Shown here one piece after another: positions 21,061-30,900 of a stretch of 64,000 nt of DNA. The notes under the pieces were generated by a model. The model saw nothing but the letters and a program-made list of their open reading frames with translations. It did no database searches and had not been told where the DNA came from. This DNA is from Diogma glabrata. Its lineage: Eukaryota; Arthropoda; Insecta; Diptera; Cylindrotomidae. How positions within the stretch are numbered: the first letter of the stretch is position 1; each line of letters starts with the position of its first letter. The stretch spans positions 82,839,676 through 82,903,675 of the forward strand of contig OY856186.1 in NCBI GenBank assembly GCA_963693315.1. The letters are read 5' to 3'. A program made the translations under genes and the position numbers.

Positions 21061-23251
21061 CTGCAGTATGAGGTCGAAATTTAGGAGATGCATGTGATGC
21101 ATGTAATGTGCTGTCATCAGCAAAACTATGGATTGGGTGCACTGTGGAAATAAGTAAGTCATTAATGTATAAAAGAAACAAGGTTGGTGAGAGTGCCGAA
21201 CCTTGGGGAACCCCAGCATTGGTTGTGAAAATATTGGATGTGATACCATCTAAATTAACATGAAATTGGCGACCGGTAAGAAAACTATGAATCCATGAGA
21301 CAGTAAGATGGTCTATGCCATAAGATTTTAATTTAGCTATAAGATTTTTATGCCACACTTTATCAAATGCTTTAGAAATGTCAAGTGAAATACTGAATGT
21401 TTCACCGTGGTTTTCCAGCGATTTGTTCCAGAGATGGGATACGTAGGCTAACAGATCACCTGTTGCATGACTTCTACGAAAACCATACTGCTTATCATCA
21501 ATAATTCGCGACATTTCCAAATAATCTATCAGATTGTAGTTAACATATTTTTCAAATATTTTAGCTAAAACCGACAGAATTGCAATTGGTCTATAATTGT
21601 TAGGGTCTATCTTACTGCCTTTCTTTGATATGGATTGAACGCTGGCCAGCTTCCAAGAATCGGGAAATATTCCGGTTTTATAAGATAAATAGAAAATTTT
21701 TGTTAAAATTGGAGCTAGTTGTCTAGCAAAGTTTTTAAGAATGAGGGGTGGAATACCGTCGGGGCCAGCAGATTTGTTGATATTGAGAGAAAGAAGCATT
21801 TTCCGTACAATGTTGCAACGAAAAATAATTGGTTTCATTTTCGTTACAACTGGGGAAATGAATGTAGGAGAATGGGGGGGTTCAACTATGTTTGAGTTCT
21901 CTGCGAAAATACGACCCAAAAGATCCGCTTTCTCTTCCGAGTCGCTCACGGGAATGTCATTCAGAACTAAGGTTGGAATAGAGGATCGAGTAAAATTGCT
22001 CTGGACTGATTTAACTGCCTGAAAGAAACTACGTGAGCCAGATGGGTGCTCGGCGAATTTCTTTGCTTTCTTCTGGATAAACGCGTCTTTGTCCAAGTCT
22101 ATTTTGAATTTACTAATATTTCTGGCTTTCTTATAGGCGCTATGGGTTTCAGGTGTTTTATTAGCATTATACGTCTTGAATGCTTTGCGTTTATTCCTCA
22201 CTGCCTCATCAACATCCCATGTGAACCAAGGCTCAGTTTTAGGAGTGATTAATCGATTTGGAATAAACCGCCGCATTCCTTCTTTTATGATTTCAGAAAT
22301 TCTTATTGCCGATGTGCTAGGATCTTGATCAACACAACAAATAGTTTTCCAAGGTGTTTCATCATAAAAGTTTCTCAGTCCCTCCCAGTCAGCGCGTTTA
22401 TAGTTCCAAACCCGTCGAGGATTTGCTTTAATTTGTGTCGGTGATGTAAATTGCACTATTGCTGATATTAGTAAATGGTCCGATGTTCCGAGGGGTTGTT
22501 CAACTTTTGTCTTCGTAGTATCTGGTTCGTTTGTCAAAAACAGATCCAGCAAATTATTGTTATGATGTGAATTGTCTGCGATTCTAGTGGGACACTCTAT
22601 CATTTGCGTCAAACCGTGATAATCTGCGAGTATCAGTTCGGCTTGCCTTCCTACGTCGTCAGTGCGCGATGAATACTTAAGCCATTCTTTATTATGAATA
22701 TTAAAGTCTCCAAGAATGGCCAGTCTTGCTTTGGGGTAGTCCGTGGTAATCTTGTCTAGATTAACCGGTATTTTATCGAAAATGGGACATCCTGGGGGAG
22801 AATTTGGGGATCTGTATAATCCTATTACGAACATAGTTTCATCAACACCTGAGATCTTCAGTGCTATAGAATTATGGTGCTTAGAGTTCAACTCGTAGGC
22901 CTTAATTCTCATACATGAAAGTGAATCTCGAACAAATACACAGACACCATGCTTGTTATAAAAAGAATGTTCCAATTCGTAACTAGGTATCCGGTATTTA
23001 TCGAGATCCAACTTCGATGCTTTGCCACTAACAATTGTTTCGGTAAGAAACAATATGTCAAGTTTATTTTTTTCAATGTAGTGATGAACCTCGTTTAGAT
23101 TCGAATAGAGTCCTCTTATGTTGGTGAAGTCAATGCTAAGCTGTTGGTTCACTCTGCGGCCATTCTGTTGAGACAAAGACTTACCCTTTGACATTGCAGG
23201 CAAAGCTACTGAAATTCGGTCAGGCCTAAATTTCAACACTAAACAGTACAA
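21044..23251 (-). CDS. LINE-A endonuclease and reverse transcriptase, N-terminal 735 residues
   Basis: The AP-type endonuclease shows DFTNIRGLYSNLNE, FLTETIVSG, GLYRSPNSP, LGDFNIHNK and TSDHLLIS (about residues 40-260). The reverse transcriptase shows [64 protein letters not shown] and [10 protein letters not shown] (about residues 480-715). The frame is lost just after SPKFRPH near 21050-21060. LINE-A copy 2 continues in frame there, so a one-step indel cut this protein. It would copy the element's RNA at a nicked target, but is inactive as it stands. Confidence 0.9.
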   Translation of the reverse strand: MYCLVLKFRPDRISVALPAMSKGKSLSQQNGRRVNQQLSIDFTNIRGLYSNLNEVHHYIEKNKLDILFLTETIVSGKASKLDLDKYRIPSYELEHSFYNKHGVCVFVRDSLSCMRIKAYELNSKHHNSIALKISGVDETMFVIGLYRSPNSPPGCPIFDKIPVNLDKITTDYPKARLAILGDFNIHNKEWLKYSSRTDDVGRQAELILADYHGLTQMIECPTRIADNSHHNNNLLDLFLTNEPDTTKTKVEQPLGTSDHLLISAIVQFTSPTQIKANPRRVWNYKRADWEGLRNFYDETPWKTICCVDQDPSTSAIRISEIIKEGMRRFIPNRLITPKTEPWFTWDVDEAVRNKRKAFKTYNANKTPETHSAYKKARNISKFKIDLDKDAFIQKKAKKFAEHPSGSRSFFQAVKSVQSNFTRSSIPTLVLNDIPVSDSEEKADLLGRIFAENSNIVEPPHSPTFISPVVTKMKPIIFRCNIVRKMLLSLNINKSAGPDGIPPLILKNFARQLAPILTKIFYLSYKTGIFPDSWKLASVQSISKKGSKIDPNNYRPIAILSVLAKIFEKYVNYNLIDYLEMSRIIDDKQYGFRRSHATGDLLAYVSHLWNKSLENHGETFSISLDISKAFDKVWHKNLIAKLKSYGIDHLTVSWIHSFLTGRQFHVNLDGITSNIFTTNAGVPQGSALSPTLFLLYINDLLISTVHPIHSFADDSTLHASHASPKFRPHTAVTTDN

Positions 23252-23330
23252 AAGAAACTGGGCATCTCTGTCACAAAAACACGATAGCAGATTTCATGCA
23301 ACTGTAGCACGATAAGAGAAAAGCAAAAAA

Positions 23331-24009
23331 AAAAAGGTGGGGACACAAAAGACACTAACAAAATTGAAGAGTACAAGTAGAGGGTTAAAAACTAAATTCC
23401 TAACTTTTGTCAAAAAAAGACATTTCATAATCAACTAACTGATATTTTCCAACTCCTAAAATAAGTCCGAGGTGGGAGGAGCTAGATCATGTCAAAAAAC
23501 TTCACAAAAAATATCTCAATCAATCCAAAAAAATCACTAACAACTAAAACGAAATTGTTTGCTTTCTGTTACTAAGGTAAATTTACGCTTTAAAATAAAA
23601 AATAAATTTATTACATCAAAGCAATAAAGGTAAGATTTTACCTGCCTACCCCTTAATAACAGTAAACACAAAACAGCAAATAATTTTTTAATAAAGAACA
23701 ATCTCACCAATTATATAATTGTCTCCGCCTCCGTCCTTCAACTCTTCTATTTTTATTTTTATAAATACTAACACAAACACTATAACACTTATTAGCTACT
23801 TATAAACACTTATCAACACTTATAACCACTTATTTTCGATTACTTTTGTTATTTTTTTGTTTTTGTTTTTGTTTTTCTTTTAATTTAGGAGACTACCTTC
23901 CTCGTCCGACTCCGAAATATGAATGAATGTTAATTAAACTTAAACATAACTTCTTTTTGTGTAACTTTTATTAAACATTTTAACAACAATTGTATTTTTT
24001 CGTAACAAA
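23331..24009. other. Possible LINE-A leader and right part of element H
   Basis: Non-coding. Contains low-complexity CACTTAT repeats (about 23785-23835) and T-rich tracts. The boundary between LINE leader and element H cannot be placed. Confidence 0.4.
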
Positions 24010-24063
24010 ATCATTCGGCTCAGTTACAATATACTGTTTTATATTGTAACTGAGCCGAATGAT
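24010..24063. other. Perfect short hairpin in element H
   Basis: AATCATTCGGCTCAGTTACA and its exact complement flank a few bases (CTGTTT), giving arms of about 24 bp. Confidence 0.8.
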
Positions 24064-24188
24064 TTGATGCCAACCGCTAAGTCGAAACTGTAATATAACC
24101 GATATGTGACTAAATTTGTTTAAAAAAACTGAATAACAACCGAATTGTAACATATTTATGTTGCAAATCGAAATCTGTGCTAGCTGGG

Positions 24189-24290
24189 GTTGTTATGAGA
24201 CCTAAGTGTTAATAAATGGTATCTATGGTTGAATTGTGTTACATATTGTAATTCCTATTACACATCTTTTTTTGAATATAAAATATTCTG
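24189..24290 (+). pseudogene. LINE-B fragment, 3' end, resumed after element H
   Basis: TTGTTATGAGACCTAAGTG, GTATCTATGGTTGAATTG and GTAATTCCTATTACACA match the LINE-B 3' UTR (compare 39045-39115). It continues the fragment ending at 19432. Confidence 0.7.
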
Positions 24291-25080
24291 TACTAACCGA
24301 TACCGGTAACAACAGCAATAATTTTTGTTTCTGTCAATATCTTTCAGAATCAATTTATTGAGACAAATTATAAAACACTATTCATTTCACCTCGCAGGTC
24401 CAAGGCAAAAATTATTATTTTATCACACAACCTTCTTCAATACCATTATTAAGAACATTTTAAAATAATAAACCAACATATATACCTTTTATGGAGATAC
24501 CAACAAAAACACACATTTTTAATAGTAAACCAAAAACCAAGGAGTCGATAGTTCATTAAATAGCTATGTACCGTTCATTAAATAGTTATGTACCAAGGGC
24601 GTTATTGTAGGTTATTGCTTCCGGAAATCGACGTAATTTAGCCCGAGGGATGGATGTCGCTTGATGGGCGTAATACCCAATAACGCCAGTGGTACATACA
24701 AGGTTTTATGCTTCACTTAATAAGCTTTTTAGCTTACTAAGAAAGAATTTTAATTATTTTGTCTATATTGATATGCAAAAAAAATGCTAAGTAAATAACT
24801 GTTTTGAAGTTTAAAATAATTATTTGTTATTTGTACGTTGCTATGTAAACAAATTCTTGCAAAACATTTTTAAACATATGTAAAGATTTTTTACTAGCTT
24901 AAATTGAATAAGAATTATTAACATTTTGTAGACAAAACTACAGTAAAAATAATTTTATTTAGTCTTAATAGCGGGCGTTATGAATTCATAATGCCCTCTC
25001 ATAACGCCCCGATATTTATGAATGTGTTTATATATAGATTCTCCTAGACATTACAACAAATTTATATCATTGTGAAGCAT
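24291..25080. other. Gene-free stretch with GGGCGTTAT motifs
   Basis: Contains TTCATTAAATAGCTATGTAC twice (about 24553 and 24573, imperfect), GGGCGTTATTG and, inverted, ATAACGCCCC (about 25007). These resemble the ends of the MITE at 25081-25459, so a related element is likely. Boundaries unclear. No gene. Confidence 0.4.
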
Positions 25081-25459
25081 AATAGCTATTTATGTATTAA
25101 GGGCGTAAAGTATGTCTTTTCCGCTTGAGAGCGAAATTGTTGCTCGAGGCGTCAGCCGAGAGAAACAATTACTCGAAAGCAAAAAAGATACTTTATGCCC
25201 GAATTGCATACAAGATTTTTTGTACAAGTAAGATTCTTTATTATTTGCATAAAAAAATACATATTATATTTACACAAAATAGTAAAACATTTTTTTAGAA
25301 AACTATTTCATCCAAGTAGTTTTTCGAAATAATAGTTATAATAATAACTTTAGGCATTGTTATTTCAATTTTAGGCATTGTTATTTCAATATTGGCATTG
25401 TTATTTCAATAGGCAAAATAAAGACATACTTTACACCCTGAATACATAAATAGCTATTT
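25081..25459. mobile_element. MITE with about 40-bp TIRs
   Basis: The left end AATAGCTATTTATGTATTAA GGGCGTAAAG pairs with the complement of CTTTACACCCTGAATACATA AATAGCTATT at the right. Inside, AGGCATTGTTATTTCAAT is repeated three times in tandem (25353-25412). Non-coding. Confidence 0.75.
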
Positions 25460-25575
25460 GAACTCCGATGGATTTTTTTGTGACCATTTCTAGTTTCTGA
25501 GAAAATTGGTTATAGAAAAACTGGGCAGACAATGAAGTCCCACCATAAAGATTAGTTTTACTTTTTCAAAGTATG

Positions 25576-26061
25576 TATAGTAGAATTTTTTTGCCAGCGA
25601 ATTTCTGACAGCTACGACGCAGCAAGAGATAAAAGATGAGACAAAAATTAAAACAGAGATGTATTATTTATTTTGAGATAAATTTGTTTTCAAAACAATT
25701 ATATTAGTTAAATTTCTACTTCTAGTTCGTACCATTTGTTTGTTGTCATATTTGTTTCCATAGGCGTCGTTATTTTTATTATAATTATTTTTAATTATCA
25801 AAATTTTGTTATATTTCCAACAAAATCATTAATATTTCTACTAGTTTTTGGGTTTCTATTATAATTGGTTGAATTTCAATAGTAATTTATAAATTTTATG
25901 CGTTTTTTTTGTCCATTTCAATGAGACCCCAATAGTTTTTTTTAATATTTTAATCGAGACACTGAATGTGCAAACAATATGCGCATGTGCATGCGCATGT
26001 GCAAACAATATGCGCATAACAAACAAATTTTGTGTTCGCTGGCAAAAAAATTTTACTATAC
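25576..26061. mobile_element. MITE with 27-bp TIRs
   Basis: GTATAGTAGAATTTTTTTGC CAGCGAA (25576-25602) is the inverted complement of 26035-26061 with one mismatch. The interior holds alternating ATGCGCATGTGCA near 25979-26015. No recognisable protein. Confidence 0.7.
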
Positions 26062-26087
26062 GAATATTTATTTCTTCTCATTCGTTA

Positions 26088-26296
26088 AGCCGCAATTAGA
26101 CTATTGCAGAACTCTGCAATATTTCTGCAATAGTCGTGCAATGGTAGTGTGTAAAATATTCATTGCAGAAAAGATTGGCAATGAACTCATTGCAATGTTT
26201 TAAAATTAGTTCATTGCCATACTTTTCTGCAATGAATGTTTTACACACTACCAATGCAGAAATATTGCAGAGTTCTGCAATAGTCTAATTGCGGCT
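26088..26296. mobile_element. Palindromic MITE (209 bp) with TTA duplication
   Basis: Arms begin AGCCGCAATTAGACTATTGC at both ends, with TTA directly outside (26085-26087 and 26297-26299). The arms pair across almost the whole element around GTTTTAAAATTA. A TTA target suggests PIF/Harbinger. Confidence 0.85.
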
Positions 26297-26520
26297 TTAG
26301 GCTTATTTTGCTGTGCATGTAAATCTAATTCAAATACAAACTTACTTTTCTAAATACAGTCAGAACTTTAAATAAAAGATTGTTCTGTTTTAAATTTTGA
26401 ACACTGTTTATTTTTACATACAAAATGTTGTCGCCAATTTGTGGTGGTCTTAAAATGGATATCCTAAATATATGCACTTCGTTTAAATATTCTTTTACTT
26501 GTTACCACAGTAGTTTATTA

Positions 26521-27206
26521 CAAGCTTCTCACCGCAGGAATTTACTATGTAGTATAGGAAAAATTTGATATTAGTTTGATTTCTCACCGTTCACATTATA
26601 TTAAGACAATGTTTCGGTGGGAAACCAGACCTAACTTGACACTAGAATAAAAGTGATATATCAAAATACCATACTGTCAATTTTATATTTGATATTAGCG
26701 TTATAGTTTTTAGAATGAAAATTACAACCCAGAAAAATTCAAACTAGGTTTAGACCAGCCCTGCCACTGTTTTTGAACAGCATAAAATACTTATAATTTT
26801 TATTCTATAACGTCTTTTTTAAAGGTCTCACGAGAACCAAGCGTCTACGTTGACTACGTTTTTCTTGTCTTATTACTTTATAATGCTATACTAAACATAT
26901 CCATATCTTAACCAACAATTAACACATACACTTTAATTTATTAAAGTTCAGAAATGAATCTTGCAAGCTAAAAATCACAAGAAAATAAAATGTTTACAAA
27001 TTCCATTATATGACATTTCACCTAAAAAATAATAGATACGTTTCACACCGTCGATATTATACTTTATTTGATAAGTATTATATTTACGAGCTAGCAAATG
27101 AAAATAACAAATTTAAAATACTTGTTATGATAGTTTGCTTTCACACCGTTGCTTTTATACTTTATTAAACTATACTAGCTAGTAAATTGCTACGGTGGGA
27201 AACTAG
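26521..27206. mobile_element. TA-flanked MITE family F, copy 2 (inverted relative to copy 1)
   Basis: It matches 3029-3684 along its full length in opposite orientation. The right end CGGTGGGAAACTAG is followed by TA; the left end CAAGCTTCTCACCG is mutated but preceded by TA. Shared internal landmarks include TTGATATTAGTTTGATTTC and CCAGCCCTGCCACTG. Confidence 0.8.
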
Positions 27207-27214
27207 TATATTAA

Positions 27215-27356
27215 TGAATTCTTTTCTACTTGTTCGGTACAAGTTCCGACTCCGAATCAATGAAATTTGTTTTTTTTAATTGCACTTTTTACAAAAGAAT
27301 ACAATTTTCAATAATTCCTTGTTGGAACTTGTACCGAACAGGTAGAGAAGAATTCA
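27215..27356. repeat. Short inverted repeat, 33-bp arms
   Basis: Left arm 27215-27247 (TGAATTCTTTTCTACTTGTT...) and right arm 27324-27356 differ at two positions. It lies right beside family F copy 2. Probably another small MITE. Confidence 0.7.
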
Positions 27357-27576
27357 CTATACATATGTTAATAATGGTGGCGTTATCGTTTACAATCATT
27401 ATACTGAAAGTATAGCTAGATGTGCAGTTAAAAAATTAAAACAAATTAAAACGTCATAAATAAAAGTTATTAGAAATTTAACAAAGAAATTCATATATTT
27501 GAATCAATAATCTGATTTTAAGATTCATTTTATATTATCAAAATAATTTAATTTATAAAATTAAACTTTGACTTTT

Positions 27577-27582
27577 TTTATT
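27577..27582 (-). promoter_or_regulatory. Candidate polyadenylation signal of the dipeptidase gene
   Basis: Minus-strand AATAAA about 100 bases past the stop codon at 27684. Such hexamers are common in AT-rich DNA, so this is only a candidate. Confidence 0.35.
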
Positions 27583-27683
27583 TTTCTCTAATAGATTTTG
27601 AGCAAAAAGGCAATATATTTTATAGTATTCTATAATAGTGTATATCATAAATGTATCTAGTTTATGCGAATCATCAATATCAA

Positions 27684-27912
27684 TTAACTTGTTGTGCAGT
27701 TATACGTATCGTCAGCTCGAAAACTGGGTATATCTTCATACGGTTTAACACCAGATTTCTTTTTCATATCCCTAACGTGTTCTACTTCTTCCATAACACG
27801 TAAAAAATTTTGACCTGCTAATTTGGCTAAATCTTCCAATGACCAACCATTTCCTAGGAGCTCAGCAAATAACATTGGATAAGATGATACATCTTCTAAT
27901 CCTTTTGGTGTG
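27684..27912 (-). CDS. Dipeptidase exon 11 (C-terminus)
   Basis: TTTCAG acceptor, then [20 protein letters not shown] and [20 protein letters not shown], the usual M19 C-terminal helix region. Ends TYNCTTS at 27684, with no hydrophobic GPI tail. Confidence 0.93.
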
Positions 27913-30900
27913 CTGAAATGAAACAGAATTATTAAACTTTATGTCAAAATGGGATAGAAAAAAACAATTATTGGTAATATGTAAAGCATAAAATGATACA
28001 AATTAAATAAAAAATCACCCTGTTTCTAAAGAAAAACCAACCGGCATATGACATTCTACTAGTTTTTTTGAATTTGAATGGAAAAAAAACATCTACTTGT
28101 GGCGAACATAACTTTAAAAATTGTGTCTATACGGTTAGTAACGCCTAGGCGACAATACAAAGTAGAGAATCTAACACGTTTTATTATTCAATGTAATTCT
28201 CCATTATTATTATATTCAACTAACTATCAACTGTTTCCTTTGGGATTGCAAAAGTTCTCTTGATATTTTCAATTCTCTAATAAAAAATAGATGTCAAAAG
28301 TAAAAATTCGAAATTGTGATTAACTGTTACTTTGAAATTTACATAAAAATTAAATATTTAATCAGCATAAGAAAATTAGTGAGTATTTTTTATATGTATA
28401 ATCATAACCTCAAATCTAGGAATACCTATACATATTATTGTGATTATCATGAAACGTATTTAACCTTTGAATCATCTAGTGTAAGAAGGGCACATTGTAC
28501 CAGTCATAGACGCACCGAAAACGTTAAGTTTTATTATCAAAATTGGATGTAAGAAAAGTCTCAATAATTGATGACGCACAGTATCGTCGAATACAAATTA
28601 TTATTTACACTTTTTTTATTATTCAAAGTTAGGCATGTTTAGTGTTAACAATAATAAATTATAGATTAACGTCTTTGAATATCCGAAGATACCATGATAA
28701 CTGGGGAACTAGAGCTCAAGAGTATTTATTAATTTTCTTTTAGGAATTTATTCACGTTGATTTTAAAGTTTTGAAGATTAAAATTATCAGGAAAAACCCA
28801 CGCCGGTAAGGCATTCCTGAGATGTGAGACTCTGTTAAAAAAATCACGTTAAAAAGCGACCGTTCTACACCTTGTTTCTCGAGCCATAAAAGGATGGGCT
28901 GCTATTGATGCTTTGGTGTAACGCGTAAAGTTTGCAGGTTCAGGCAAAATCGATTTGATATCCGCAGACGCCCGTTCATCCATAATGTATTTGTAAAATG
29001 CCGTCAAATCAACAATATCTATTCTATGTTGCAAGGAATCAAGCTCGTTAGCAAGATTTAAATTGCCGATCAATTTAACAGCTCTCCGCTGTATAGAATC
29101 AAGACACCCCATATGTGAGAACAATACTCCATGCAGGAACGAATAAATGACTTATATATTAAAAGAAGCTGCCTGCTATTAAAAACCTTACCACAACGAC
29201 CTAAAAAAACCAATTTTTGAACAGCGTTCTTAGCTAGGCTGAAAATATGAGGCTGAAAATATATATACTGCTCTACTCTACACTATTCCGCTCTACACTG
29301 CACGCATCTACACTTCTCTGATTACTACTCTACACTGCTGTACACTGATTTGCTCTACATTACTCTGCTCTACATTATAGCACAAAACAAGCTATATACT
29401 ATGTACGTACGTAGTCACAATTTTACGACAAAATATAAACAAATTAAATCAACAACATTATATTGCATCGTGGTCCGTGGATTCAAAATGTATGAGCTCG
29501 AATTCTGCTTCACACTGTTACATACCCTGGTAACGTTTTATATATTGTACGCATCCATTACGACAATTACGACACACAAGAACGAACGTTTTCACGAAGT
29601 TTCATAAAAAAAATTATTTTTGCGTTAGACAAAAAACGAAAAAACAGGTTGCAGCGTTTTTCTCGATAATTTTTGAGGTTATATTGAAAAATAATCGACA
29701 CAAAAGTTTTAGATTTTTTAATTATCTACGCCTTTCGCATTAGTTTTTTTGATGGGATGCATATTATGATGCTGTTACACACAAATTAAATTCAGCTCCC
29801 ATAATCAATTTTGCAGTTACCATAATCTGAAAAGTTGATGAAAAATATTTTGTATGAGAAAAAGAGGGATAGCATGCGCGAGATAGATATAAAAACTGCA
29901 AGAAAAGTTAGCTGATAGCAACTGACTTTTTGAAAAATTATTTGGTTTACTAATTAACTGCTAGAAAATTGTCAGATGATTTCATCTGCAAATTCAGCCG
30001 GCTTAAAACCGATTATCAAATTCATTGATTTTCATATTGAAAGCATAATAAAAATTATAGTATATTAGGTATAAAATGATTAAATACATATTTTCAAGAT
30101 TTTAATGTCAAAATTTTACGTTTTCTTTACGTATTTTCGATTCACATTTTTTTTTCAAATCTTAGCGCATTTTCTTATTGTACAAGCTACAACAATTGCT
30201 CTATAATGTGTTGTCGCCATTTTTTCGTCTCATTTACTTTTACAGTATATAATTTATTAACAATTTATATACCACTAATTTAGATATAATCGATTATATA
30301 ATACAATATTAATACTAAATAACTAAAGATTTTTTTTAGAAATTGTTGTTTAAAAATTAATATTACCTCGTAAAATGATTTTTATTTTCTTGCAGTTTTT
30401 GATCTTTTCGCCATCTACAGTCAAAAATAATACATACTATCATCTGAAAAGTTGATGATAGCAACTGAATTTAATTTGTGTGTAATAGCACCATTACAGA
30501 CTAAATCATATGAAACCACCCTTAAATTCTCGAAACGTATATTTAACTACACCGTCTCCCCCTCCCACTTGCCAGACCTTTTATAAAGTTGAGTTGATTT
30601 TCCTTAATTTACTTATAATTTACCTTATAAAATGTAGTTTTCAAAACCAACCAAATATTGCAAAGAATTGTTCATGAATTCTACTAGGTTCTATTAGGTG
30701 TTATACGCATTAGAACAATTCTTTTATAAAATAATGTGCATTTTATATGTGTTTGAAATTGACTACCATGTATATGGAAAATTACATCTTACGAGTTAAA
30801 CTCTGAACATCATAATTTTTAAGTATTGCAGGGGCTAGTGAGGGATTAATAAAACCATGTGTATAATAGGAATATACAGTTTCCTAAACTATCCTCAGGT

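Larger units (their letters stand above)
20150..23330 (-). mobile_element. LINE family A copy 1 (Jockey/CR1-type non-LTR retrotransposon)
   Basis: Minus-strand LINE with one endonuclease-reverse transcriptase reading frame (broken once) and a 3' UTR containing GAATATCCGAAGATACCATG (about 20213). That 3' UTR motif is shared with copies at 28605-29260 and 45047-47730. No ORF1 (gag) is seen upstream, so it is either 5'-truncated or lacks one. It sits inside TIR element H. Confidence 0.9.
19433..24188. mobile_element. TIR element H, inserted in LINE-B and carrying LINE-A copy 1
   Basis: The ends are CCCAGCTAGCACA (19433-19445) and TGTGCTAGCTGGG (24176-24188). LINE-B 3'-end sequence abuts both sides, so H interrupted that LINE. 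Its own non-LINE interior (19446-20150 and about 23330-24175) has no transposase. It is a non-autonomous element of unknown superfamily whose bulk is the later LINE-A insertion. Confidence 0.6.
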
